Assembly (NCBI GenBank): GCA_049522565.1
Contig: JBEKNT010000262.1
Coordinates: 1 to 9,677, forward strand
Source of the DNA: JASHVB01 sp049522565
Lineage (GTDB): Bacteria > Pseudomonadota > Alphaproteobacteria > Acetobacterales > Acetobacteraceae
Direction of reading: 5' to 3'
DNA: 9,677 nucleotides
Shown one piece after another: positions 1 through 6,681 of the stretch. Each line of letters begins with the position of its first letter. Positions within the stretch are counted from its first letter, which is position 1. Made by a program: the position numbers and the translations under genes. The notes beneath the pieces are model-generated. The model was not told where the DNA came from. It did no database searches and was given only the letters and a program-made list of their open reading frames with translations.

Positions 1-975
1 AGCCTCCTCGAGGTCCGCAACCTCACCACCGCGTTCGCTACCGGGCGCGGCGAAGTCACCGCGATCGAGGACGTCTCGTTCGATCTTGACGCAGGCGAAA
101 TCCTCGGCATCGTCGGCGAGTCCGGCTCCGGCAAGAGCGTCACCGCGCTCACCATCATGGGCCTGCTGCCGCAACCGCCCGCACGAATCGCCGCTGGCGA
201 CGTGCGCTTCGCCGGCGAGGCGCTGACCCGGCTCGGCGAAGCGCGCATGCAGCGCATCCGCGGTCCGGGTATCGCCATGGTGTTCCAGGAGCCGATGACC
301 TCGCTCAACCCGGTCTTCACCATCGGTGAACAGGTGATGGAGACGATCCGCGCGCATGAGCGCTTGGGCAGCAGCGCGGTGTTTGCTCGTGCGGTGGAGA
401 TGCTGGAGAAGGTCGGCATTCCGTCCGCCGCGGCGCGCATGGGCGACTATCCGCACCAACTTTCCGGCGGACAGCGTCAGCGCGTGATGCTGGCGATCGC
501 CTTGTCCTGCCGGCCACGCCTGTTGATCGCCGACGAACCGACCACCGCGCTGGACGTCACCATCCAGGCGCAGATTCTCGATCTGATCCTGGATCTGCGC
601 GACGAGTTCGGCATGGCCGTGGTCATCATCACGCATAATATGGGTGTGGTGGCGGAAACCGCGGACCGCGTCCTGGTGATGTACGCCGGGCGGATCGTTG
701 AGCGCGCGCCGGTCGTCCGTCTGTTCGATCAGCCGTTGCATCCGTATACGCGCGGCCTGCTGCGGTGCGTGCCGTCGCTGACGGAGGACCGGGAAAACCT
801 GCAAGACATTCCGGGCACTCTGCCGGAACCCGGCCGCCGCCCGCCGGGCTGCCGTTTCGCCCCCCGCTGTGGCTATGCGGTGCCCCCCTGCAGCGCCGGC
901 ATTCCGGTGCTGGCGGAGTTCGATACGGGCCACGCGGTCGCCTGCATCCGTGCCGCGGAGCTGGCCGTCTCGTGA
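1..975 (+). CDS. Oligopeptide/dipeptide ABC importer ATPase (OppD/DppD type), 5' end missing
   Basis: This is the cytoplasmic ATPase subunit of a peptide-family ABC importer; ATP hydrolysis drives uptake of peptides or a related small solute. The reading frame is open from base 1, so the true start lies upstream and only a few N-terminal residues seem to be missing. Counting from base 1, the Walker A motif GESGSGKS is codons 39-46. The Q-loop follows (VFQEPMTSLNP), then the ABC signature LSGGQRQR at 460-483, Walker B LLIADEP at 520-540 and the H-loop His at 634-636. The C-terminus carries the oligo_HPY extension (HPYTRGLL) with a CRFAPRC...C cysteine group that is typical of OppD/DppD proteins. 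It overlaps the next ATPase gene by GTGA, as expected for paired D/F subunits. Permease and binding-protein genes are not in the window, so the substrate cannot be told. Confidence 0.95.
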   Translation, partial: SLLEVRNLTTAFATGRGEVTAIEDVSFDLDAGEILGIVGESGSGKSVTALTIMGLLPQPPARIAAGDVRFAGEALTRLGEARMQRIRGPGIAMVFQEPMTSLNPVFTIGEQVMETIRAHERLGSSAVFARAVEMLEKVGIPSAAARMGDYPHQLSGGQRQRVMLAIALSCRPRLLIADEPTTALDVTIQAQILDLILDLRDEFGMAVVIITHNMGVVAETADRVLVMYAGRIVERAPVVRLFDQPLHPYTRGLLRCVPSLTEDRENLQDIPGTLPEPGRRPPGCRFAPRCGYAVPPCSAGIPVLAEFDTGHAVACIRAAELAVS

Positions 976-1937
976 CGCCATTGATCGATGCGGTTGACGT
1001 AACGAAACATTATCCCCTGCGGGCCGGTGGTTGGCTGCGTGGCCCAACGCGATTGTTGCACGCGGTTGACGCCGTTTCGCTCACCATCGCGCGTGGCGAA
1101 ACCCTGGGGCTGGTCGGCGAATCCGGCTGCGGCAAATCCACCTTCGGCCGGCTGCTGATCCGGCTGATCGAGCCGACCTCCGGCAGCATTCGTTTCGACG
1201 GCACCGACGTTACCGATTTGCACGGCGCTGCGTTGCGCGAGCAGCGCCGTGCCATGCAGATCATTTTCCAGGATCCGTATGGCGCGCTCAATCCGCGTAT
1301 GTCGGTCGAGGACATCGTCGCGGAACCGCTGATCATCCACGGCGCCCGCGCGCGTGCGGCGCGGCGCGAGGTAACCCGCCTGCTGGACCTGGTCGGCCTG
1401 CCCGACCGGGCCCGCGCGCTGTTTCCGCATGAATTCTCCGGCGGCCAGCGGCAACGCATCGGCATCGCCCGGGCGTTGATCCTGCATCCGAAATTCGTGG
1501 TGTGCGACGAGCCGGTTTCCGCGCTGGATGTCTCCGTGCAGGCCCAGATCGTCAACCTGCTGTCACAACTTCAGGGCGAGCTAGGGCTGACCTATCTCTT
1601 CATCGCGCATGATCTAGCTGTGGTGAAGCACATTTCCACGCGTGTAGCAGTGATGTATCTCGGAAAGGTTGTGGAACTGGCCGAAAAACAGGCCTTGTAC
1701 GCGGCACCGCGGCATCCATACACGCGGGCTCTGATATTATCCGTCCCGACTAGCCACCCAAGGTTGCGTAGCAAAAAAGCAAGACAACTATCAGGTGACA
1801 TTCCTAGCGCATTATCGCCTCCGATCGGTTGCCGTTTTCACACTCGTTGCCCGCACGCAATGCCAATCTGCCGTGAACAGGAGCCGAAACTTCGCGAATC
1901 AACAGCGGGCCATTTGGTAGCCTGTCACCTGGAGTGA
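972..1937 (+). CDS. Oligopeptide/dipeptide ABC importer ATPase (OppF/DppF type)
   Basis: This is the second ATPase of the same importer and pairs with the upstream subunit. The chosen start is GTG 972, which overlaps the preceding stop (GTGA) and gives a 321-residue protein of normal family length. An in-frame ATG at 765 exists but would add about 70 unrelated residues inside the upstream gene. Visible motifs are Walker A GESGCGKST (49-57), Q-loop FQDPYGALNP (99-108), signature FSGGQRQR (155-162), Walker B VVCDEP (176-181), H-loop His213, and the oligo_HPY tail HPYTRAL with CRFHTRC. The motif set is complete, so the protein should be active. Base composition changes within the gene: from about 1580 onward G+C falls to near 53% (hand count over 1621-1980), against 67-78% just upstream, although the protein motifs stay intact. 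Confidence 0.95.
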   Translation: MTPLIDAVDVTKHYPLRAGGWLRGPTRLLHAVDAVSLTIARGETLGLVGESGCGKSTFGRLLIRLIEPTSGSIRFDGTDVTDLHGAALREQRRAMQIIFQDPYGALNPRMSVEDIVAEPLIIHGARARAARREVTRLLDLVGLPDRARALFPHEFSGGQRQRIGIARALILHPKFVVCDEPVSALDVSVQAQIVNLLSQLQGELGLTYLFIAHDLAVVKHISTRVAVMYLGKVVELAEKQALYAAPRHPYTRALILSVPTSHPRLRSKKARQLSGDIPSALSPPIGCRFHTRCPHAMPICREQEPKLRESTAGHLVACHLE

Positions 1938-2112
1938 TCCTTACCTGAAAAGATTTTGCATTCGACCCTTCAGCTAGGTTTCATGGCACCTAACTGGGAC
2001 CTCGTGCGCCCAACACGTGCCGAAGCGGAATGGCAGGCGGAGCATTCGAACCCGCCCTTCCCGAGCCCGTGAGGATCGCAGCCTTGACGTGTCACAACAA
2101 GAATGTCGGGCC

Positions 2113-2823
2113 ATGGAAAACGACTTCGAGGAGATTGGCGCGCTGATTGCCGATCGATTGACCTTCTTTCGTCACGGCATGATCGCTCTGCTGAAGGACA
2201 GCAGGCCTGGCTGGCAGTTGGCAGAGGCGGGTACCTCCGACGAGGTGCTGACGCATCTGCGCGACGCCAGCCCAAAGTTGATATTGCTCGATCTGCAGCT
2301 TCCTGGGATGCACGGGGCGGACGGTGTGCGCCGATTGCGCGCGCTCTGCCCAACGCAGCACATCGTCGTACTGGCCGACAGCGACGAGCGTGAGACCATC
2401 CTGGAATGCCTCGCCGCCGGCGCGCAGGGTTACGTGCTCAAATCCGCCAGCCCGTCGCAGTTTATGCGTGCGATCGACACGATCCTTTCGGGTGACGTGT
2501 TCGCCCCAGCTTCGTTGACCGGGGTGCCGCTGCGCGCACCCGCCGCGGCCCCGAGCGTGGAAGTGGGTATGCAGCCGCTGCTGGCAACGCTGACCGACCG
2601 GCAACGCGATGTCTTCCGGTTATTGGCAGAAGGTTGTGCGACGAAGACTATTGCACGGCGCCTGGATCTGGCCGTTGGCACCGTGAAGGTGCACCTGGCG
2701 GCGATTTACCGGGTGTTGGGCGCGCACAGCCGGATGGAAGCCATGGCCAAGGCATGCGGCGGATTCGCTGTGCCGCCGAGGCTGATGCCGACAGGAATAC
2801 CAGTTGCTGAACGAGTGAACTGA
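2113..2823 (+). CDS. NarL/FixJ-family response regulator with atypical receiver
   Basis: This is a two-domain transcription regulator of 236 residues. The N-terminal receiver (about 9-130) keeps the phosphoacceptor Asp60 (LILLDLQLPGM) and the conserved Lys110 (GYVLKS). The first acidic pocket reads IADR (Asp14-Arg15) instead of the usual Asp-Asp, and the Thr/Ser switch position is Ala88 in VVLADSDE. The C-terminal LuxR-type helix-turn-helix (about 158-215) is well preserved: LTDRQRDVFRLLAEG, then ATKTIARRL and GTVKVHLAAIY. No partner kinase is adjacent. The start is uncertain: ATG 2113 puts the receiver close to the N-terminus as in relatives, but it has no clear ribosome binding site. In-frame GTGs at 2089 and 2017 are alternatives. 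It lies convergent to the TadE-like operon and may regulate the pilus genes (inference from position). Confidence 0.88.
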   Translation: MENDFEEIGALIADRLTFFRHGMIALLKDSRPGWQLAEAGTSDEVLTHLRDASPKLILLDLQLPGMHGADGVRRLRALCPTQHIVVLADSDERETILECLAAGAQGYVLKSASPSQFMRAIDTILSGDVFAPASLTGVPLRAPAAAPSVEVGMQPLLATLTDRQRDVFRLLAEGCATKTIARRLDLAVGTVKVHLAAIYRVLGAHSRMEAMAKACGGFAVPPRLMPTGIPVAERVN

Positions 2824-2848
2824 CGATCCGGCCCAGATCGCCCAGCCG

Positions 2849-2894
2849 GCCATGGCCGTCTCCGGATCAGTCCGGGGGCGGCCATGGCGTTTTG
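2849..2894 (+). terminator. Intrinsic terminator after the NarL-type regulator
   Basis: A two-tier hairpin starts 25 bp after the regulator stop. Outer arms GCCATGGCCG (2849-2858) and CGGCCATGGC (2879-2888) are perfect 10-bp complements. Inside them CCGGA (2862-2866) and TCCGG (2871-2875) pair around a TCAG loop, with G-U/G-C pairs bridging the two tiers. GTTTTG follows directly. The T run is on the + side only, so it should end transcription of the regulator gene; the structure could also slow convergent transcription from the TadE operon. A second perfect inverted repeat, GATCCGG (2825-2831) with CCGGATC (2862-2868), offers an alternative fold. Confidence 0.75.
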
Positions 2895-2941
2895 GGCGAA
2901 GCTGCAAACCAACCACGCGCCACTGGCTGCCGAGGCCGGCA

Positions 2942-3379
2942 TCACATCGCGTAGGATGCGCAGACATCGATGGTGAAATTGCCAAACGGCGGCGGCAACC
3001 ACGACGCAAGATAGGATGTGGTTATCTGCACGGTTTCGTACGTGCCGGTGGTAATCGCCGGGCATGTCGCGGTGTTGACGGCACCATTGACATTGATGGT
3101 CAGGTTCGACGTCACCGTGCTCATGATCCAGTTGGCGGCCTCGGTCTGCACATAGGTCTGGACCGCACTGGTGGTGGTGCACCCCGACGCGCTGATCGCG
3201 CCGCAACGTGCCGCGTCCGCCGCAACGGCCTGCAACGAGCCCTGGGTCCACAGGATCATTCCCAAATCGATGACCCCGAGCGACGTCACGAACAGGGCCG
3301 AAGCCACAAGGGCGAATTCCACGGCTGTCACGGCCCGACGGTCGCCCAGGAGGTTCCGTGCGGCGCGGGATCCGGTCAT
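2942..3379 (-). CDS. TadE-like pseudopilin (second of pair)
   Basis: This is a 145-residue single-membrane-span protein of the TadE/TadG-like group, whose members act as minor pseudopilins of Flp/Tad pili at the inner membrane and periplasm. A short basic N-terminus is followed by DRRAVTAVEFALVASALF, with Glu21 at the +5 position of a prepilin-peptidase-type site and a hydrophobic helix at about 17-40. The rest is a periplasmic domain with scattered cysteines, rich in Thr/Ser/Asn (TTTSAVQTYVQ, ISASGCTTT). The residue before the predicted cut is Ala16 rather than Gly. The start ATG (3379-3377) overlaps the upstream stop as ATGA, which fixes the start and implies translational coupling. A much longer reading frame runs upstream in the same frame, but it only shadows the neighbouring TadE gene. 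Last gene of the minus-strand operon. Confidence 0.85.
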   Translation of the reverse strand: MTGSRAARNLLGDRRAVTAVEFALVASALFVTSLGVIDLGMILWTQGSLQAVAADAARCGAISASGCTTTSAVQTYVQTEAANWIMSTVTSNLTINVNGAVNTATCPAITTGTYETVQITTSYLASWLPPPFGNFTIDVCASYAM

Positions 3380-3870
3380 TGCAACGGAACCCAGGCCGTC
3401 TTGGTGAGGGTCTGGGTTCCGACCAACTTGCTGAGCGCCGGCAGAATCGGGGTGTAATTGTGCGTCAGGGTGAGTTGCACGTATTTTCCGGCGGTCCCGC
3501 CGGCAGCACATGTCGTGCCGCAGGTCGCCGACGTCAGCGTCGAGCTTGGCGATGAGCCGGTGATGCAATAGCACACGGCCGGATTGCTCGCTGTTGCCGT
3601 GACCGTGAGACCCGGCATCGCTTGCGCGGCGGCATTCTGCATGACCGTCTGGACGTTCGCCGCGGTCACCGGCGGCGAGCGCTGATCGGTCAGGCTGGCG
3701 TATTGCGCCCCGGCCGCCACGGCGGTCGAGAGACAGCTCTGGCGATAATACACAATGCCGAAATCCGTCACGCCCCCCATGAAAAACAGCAGGATGGGGA
3801 GAGTGATGGCGAACTCCACCGCGGCGACACCGCGGACGGCGAATACGCACCAGCGCAGCAACGCTCTCAT
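3376..3870 (-). CDS. TadE-like pseudopilin (first of pair)
   Basis: This 164-residue protein has a classical TadE start: MRALLRWCVFAVRG, then VAAVEFAITLPILLFF. The predicted prepilin-peptidase site is Gly14/Val15 with Glu19 at +5, and the membrane helix spans about residues 15-38. The periplasmic part has the central cysteine group seen in many alphaproteobacterial TadE proteins (CYC near 99-101, then CGTTC), followed by a beta-rich stretch (GKYVQLTLTHNYTPIL). These proteins are minor subunits of the Tad/Flp pilus; partners would be the TadB/C platform and the prepilin peptidase, neither of which is in the window. ATG 3870-3868 overlaps the stop of the GT-C gene (ATGA), and its own stop overlaps the next start in the same way, so the three genes are translationally linked. 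Confidence 0.88.
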   Translation of the reverse strand: MRALLRWCVFAVRGVAAVEFAITLPILLFFMGGVTDFGIVYYRQSCLSTAVAAGAQYASLTDQRSPPVTAANVQTVMQNAAAQAMPGLTVTATASNPAVCYCITGSSPSSTLTSATCGTTCAAGGTAGKYVQLTLTHNYTPILPALSKLVGTQTLTKTAWVPLQ

Positions 3871-5648
3871 CGCACGATCCGGTACAAGATATTGCCCGAA
3901 GCAGGGTCGGCTGCGACCTGCCGCAGCCAGGGGGGAACCGCATCCCGGTTCAGGCGGTCGAGCAATGTGTCCGTCGGCAGGCCTGCCACCATCGATGAAC
4001 GCTGTGCAGTCGGGCAGAACAGCACCAGCGATGCATCGGTCGCGGCCACCGCCGGCGGGACGGTATCCGTGGGACCACTGCGCCACGCGGCCCGCAGGCG
4101 CAGGAAGGCAGCCATGTTGCGGTGATAGAGCGATCCGACGGTCCGCACGCGGGTGCGGTACAGCAATTCCGGCGTGTCGTTGACATCCGCCAGCACAACA
4201 TCCCCTGCATACGGCGCCAGCATGGCGGCAACGTCCGCGAGCTTGCAGCTCTTTGCCACATTCGCCTCGGATGCGTGTGCCGCGTGCGACAGAGGCGGCA
4301 GGCTGCCTGCTTGCGGTATCCCGATGAACAGCACGATCATCGCCATGCGCGCCATGACGAACCATGTTTCCCGCCAGGCCGGCGCATGGCGCTCCAGTTG
4401 TGCGATCGCAACCGGCAGCATGATCGCGGCAAGCGTCTCGGGGTAAGCGGCGAAGCGCACATGCATCCAGCCCAGGCCCGTCAACGCAAACCCACACATC
4501 GCGACATAACCCAGCACCACGCTGCGATGACGCAGCGCAAGCCAGGACAACAGCAGCGACGCAAGCAATCCCGTCAGCAGGTATTGCAGCGCTTCGGCCG
4601 CGCTCTGCACCGGCTGCATCTCACTGACGTGGTCGAACATCGCATGCCAGTCGGCGGCGCTGAGCATCCCACCGGTGCCGTGCAGTACAATCGGGAAGGC
4701 GGCGATCCAAAGCGCGAAACAACCGGCGCCGGCCAAGACGGCGGTCCAGAGGCGGGTCGCCGTGCACCACCCAAGGACCGACGCGGCACGATCAATCATC
4801 ATGGTGCTGCCGGCACTGCCCAGGACCGCGACAGCGAGACCAACGAACAGGACCGATAAGCGGTCGAGTTCCACCGAACCGTAACCGGCGTAGGGTGGAT
4901 CGACGGCAAATGCCGCGGCGATGGTCAGCAGGAACGCGCTTCCCGCGGCGGCGATCGATCGGGAGATGTCGGCGCGGGCCGGCGCGATGATCCATGCAAG
5001 CCACAACGCGCCGAATACCAGCAAGACCAGCGGCATCACCTCCGGCGTGAGCCAGATCGCGACGGCGCCCCATGCGCCGAGTGCCAACCCCGCGCCAGGC
5101 CTCGCCGATGCCGTAATGAGCCGCGCCGCATAGCCACCGGCCATCACCATCGCCAACAGGATCGGCACGTGATGATGCAGCACGCCGGCCATGCCGTATG
5201 AACCAATGGCAGGCGACAGCGCGGCCAGCACGGAGCCGAGCCACAGCAGACGACGTTCGCCGGCAAACGGCGCCGCGGCCCAGGCGATGGCGTACCCGAG
5301 TGCGCCAATGCAGACCGGTCCCGCCAGGACCGCCGCCAGATGCAGTGCCGAGGCGGGATCGAGCACCAGGTTGAACGGCGCGGCCAGCAGGCAAACCAGA
5401 CTGTCCAACAGATGCGACCAATGGATCAGCTTGCCGTGGCCCGATCCGACGTTGGTTACCATAAAGGCCGGCAGGTGCGTTTGCAGCGTTTCCCGCAACC
5501 GTACCAGGCGCATGTAGCTGTCCGGATCGATCAGTCCATCATCGAGCACGCCCGAAAGCTGCCGCGCGCCGCGCGCGAGGACGATCAGCGCAGGCAGCAC
5601 CACACAGGCCGTGCCGTTTTGCCAGCCGATCCTGTCGCCCCGAGTCAT
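3867..5648 (-). CDS. Polytopic GT-C-type glycosyltransferase-like membrane protein
   Basis: This is a large inner-membrane protein (593 residues from ATG 5648; 609 if GTG 5696 is used). An early periplasmic loop after the first membrane helix carries DDGLIDPDSYMRLVRLRE (about 36-53) and then HWSHLLD (76-82). Acidic residues in this first loop followed by His-Trp-Ser are the pattern of alphaproteobacterial GT-C proteins that use polyprenyl-phosphate sugars. About ten or more further hydrophobic helices follow. The last ~145 residues form a soluble, probably periplasmic domain with LLYRTRVRTVGSLYHRN. The exact donor and acceptor cannot be read from sequence. The stop overlaps the start of the first TadE-like gene (ATGA), so it is made together with pseudopilins, suggesting glycosylation of pilus or envelope components (inference). 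ATG 5648 is preferred because a dyad at 5673-5693 lies upstream of it, but neither start has a convincing ribosome site. Confidence 0.78.
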   Translation of the reverse strand: MTRGDRIGWQNGTACVVLPALIVLARGARQLSGVLDDGLIDPDSYMRLVRLRETLQTHLPAFMVTNVGSGHGKLIHWSHLLDSLVCLLAAPFNLVLDPASALHLAAVLAGPVCIGALGYAIAWAAAPFAGERRLLWLGSVLAALSPAIGSYGMAGVLHHHVPILLAMVMAGGYAARLITASARPGAGLALGAWGAVAIWLTPEVMPLVLLVFGALWLAWIIAPARADISRSIAAAGSAFLLTIAAAFAVDPPYAGYGSVELDRLSVLFVGLAVAVLGSAGSTMMIDRAASVLGWCTATRLWTAVLAGAGCFALWIAAFPIVLHGTGGMLSAADWHAMFDHVSEMQPVQSAAEALQYLLTGLLASLLLSWLALRHRSVVLGYVAMCGFALTGLGWMHVRFAAYPETLAAIMLPVAIAQLERHAPAWRETWFVMARMAMIVLFIGIPQAGSLPPLSHAAHASEANVAKSCKLADVAAMLAPYAGDVVLADVNDTPELLYRTRVRTVGSLYHRNMAAFLRLRAAWRSGPTDTVPPAVAATDASLVLFCPTAQRSSMVAGLPTDTLLDRLNRDAVPPWLRQVAADPASGNILYRIVR

Positions 5649-5900
5649 TTTTGTAACCGGCCCATCTGTCGCCTTAACACCGGCAAGGTTAAGCACGGGA
5701 CGCGGGATTTTCCGATCCGCCGGGTTGCCTACGCCGGCCGGCCTAGTCCGTTTGGCTTAGGCTTAGGCCATTGGGGGTCACGGGGTCGGCTGTCCGGCTA
5801 GGCCATTTTCGACGAGTAATAGGCCGCCTCCAGAGTTGTGCATCAACGGGATTTTAACGAATGTTCACGGCGAAACGACATGGCTCGGGGGAAGAGTGAC
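5649..5900 (+). promoter_or_regulatory. Divergent control region between the GT-C/TadE operon and the CtrA-like regulator
   Basis: This 252-bp stretch between divergent genes is rich in repeats. CTTAAC (5673-5678) and GTTAAG (5688-5693) form a perfect inverted repeat with a 9-bp spacer. GGCCTAG (5740-5746) is the inverse of CTAGGCC (5798-5804). A tandem GGCTTA-GGCTTA-GGCC lies at 5754-5769, and the related GGCTTAGGCCATT (5760-5772) and GGCTAGGCCATT (5796-5807) are direct repeats 36 bp apart; TAATAGGCC follows at 5817-5825. Such clustering is what a binding region for a dimeric regulator looks like, and the adjacent CtrA-like protein is an obvious candidate (inference). Part of it (5649-5696) would be coding if the GT-C gene starts at GTG 5696. 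Confidence 0.5.
5886..5896 (+). promoter_or_regulatory. Ribosome binding site deciding the CtrA-like start
   Basis: The purine-rich run CGGGGGAAGAG ends 4 bp before ATG 5901. It is the only good Shine-Dalgarno match near the three possible starts (5838, 5880, 5901) and supports the 245-residue form. Confidence 0.55.
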
Positions 5901-6638
5901 ATGCTGGTGTTGCGAGTTGGCAAGACGTCATTTGGGCGCGGCAACAATGACCTTGCGGTCCTGCGTCACCAGGGTGTCCGTGCAGAGCACGCCGAAACCG
6001 GGCGGGATGCGCTGGATTTTCTGCGGCTCTATGAATACGACCTGGTGCTGATGGATCTTCATCTGCCGGACATGCCGGGCCATGAAGTTGTGCGCATGAT
6101 GCGGGCAGCCGATTTCAAGGTCCCCGTGCTGATGCTGGCCGACTCTGCGACACCGCAGGCGAAGGCAAAGGCGCTTGACCAGGGCGCCGACGACTTCATC
6201 ACCACACCCTGTGAAACCGAGGAATTGCTCGCGCGCGTCCGTGCAATCGTTCGCCGCAGTCAGGGACACGCGAATTCGATTCTGCGGCTTGGCCCGGTGG
6301 ACCTCAGCCTCGACCGGCGCGAGGTGCGGGTGCACGGCGTGCAGTTGCATCTCTCCCGCCGCGAATTCGCCGTGCTGGAACTGCTGTTCCTCAAGCAGGG
6401 CGTGATCCTGAACAAGGTCGCCTTCCTCAACCATTTGTATTGCGGAATGGAAGAGCCGGAGATGAAGACGATCGACGTCATCATTTGCCGGCTGCGCAAG
6501 AAGCTGGCGGTGGCCGGCGTTCCTACGCTGATCGATACGGTGTGGGGCTGCGGCTATATCCTGCGCGATCCGAGTGTTGCCCCGGAGGTCATGGCGGTGC
6601 AGCCTGCCTGGGCGTCGCGTGTGGCGGTGGCTGCCTGA
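5901..6638 (+). CDS. CtrA-like OmpR-family response regulator with degenerate receiver
   Basis: This 245-residue regulator has the CtrA domain order and length (CtrA is about 231). The C-terminal winged helix is strikingly CtrA-like: FLNHLYCGMEEPEMKTIDV (175-193), ICRLRKKLA (195-203) and IDTVWGCGYILRDP (211-224). The receiver keeps the phosphoacceptor Asp52 (YDLVLMDLHLPDMPG). It lacks the N-terminal acidic pair (the segment is VLRVGKT where CtrA has an Ile-Glu-Asp-Asp run), has Ala80 at the Ser/Thr switch (LMLADSA), and has Thr102 instead of the conserved Lys (DFITTPCETEE). Phosphorylation by the usual mechanism is therefore doubtful. ATG 5901 is chosen because GGGGAAGAG lies just upstream and the protein then starts at the same place as CtrA. 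Upstream in-frame starts at 5880 (ATG) and 5838 (GTG) are less likely. The transglycosylase follows 43 bp later, probably co-transcribed. Confidence 0.9.
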   Translation: MLVLRVGKTSFGRGNNDLAVLRHQGVRAEHAETGRDALDFLRLYEYDLVLMDLHLPDMPGHEVVRMMRAADFKVPVLMLADSATPQAKAKALDQGADDFITTPCETEELLARVRAIVRRSQGHANSILRLGPVDLSLDRREVRVHGVQLHLSRREFAVLELLFLKQGVILNKVAFLNHLYCGMEEPEMKTIDVIICRLRKKLAVAGVPTLIDTVWGCGYILRDPSVAPEVMAVQPAWASRVAVAA

Positions 6639-6681
6639 AGCCGCGCCGCAGCGCATTCCGTAATCCCGCCCCAATCGCGCG

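Noticed and set aside
765..971. N-terminal extension of the second ABC ATPase from ATG 765
   Set aside because: It would overlap the first ATPase by about 70 codons and the residues are unlike any ABC protein. GTG 972 gives the normal family start.
873..1555. Minus-strand reading frames opposite the second ABC ATPase
   Set aside because: They have high-G+C antisense composition without domain features, and the plus-strand gene has every expected motif.
1970..2604. Minus-strand frames opposite the NarL-type regulator
   Set aside because: They are Arg/Ala-rich shadow translations with no motif; the sense gene has a complete LuxR helix-turn-helix.
2942..3943. A single 333-residue minus-strand protein covering the second TadE
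   Set aside because: Only the last 145 residues look like a protein family. The upstream part overlaps the first TadE in another frame, and the ATGA junction at 3379 marks the real start.
3376..4497. A 373-residue minus-strand protein including the first TadE
   Set aside because: The first ~209 residues are an out-of-frame shadow of the GT-C gene; TadE character begins exactly at ATG 3870, overlapping the GT-C stop.
5674..5692. Canonical CtrA box (TTAA-N7-TTAA)
   Set aside because: The two TTAA elements are separated by 11 bases, not 7. Another TTAA near 5854 is followed by TTCA after 6 bases. Neither fits the consensus, so they are reported only as repeats.
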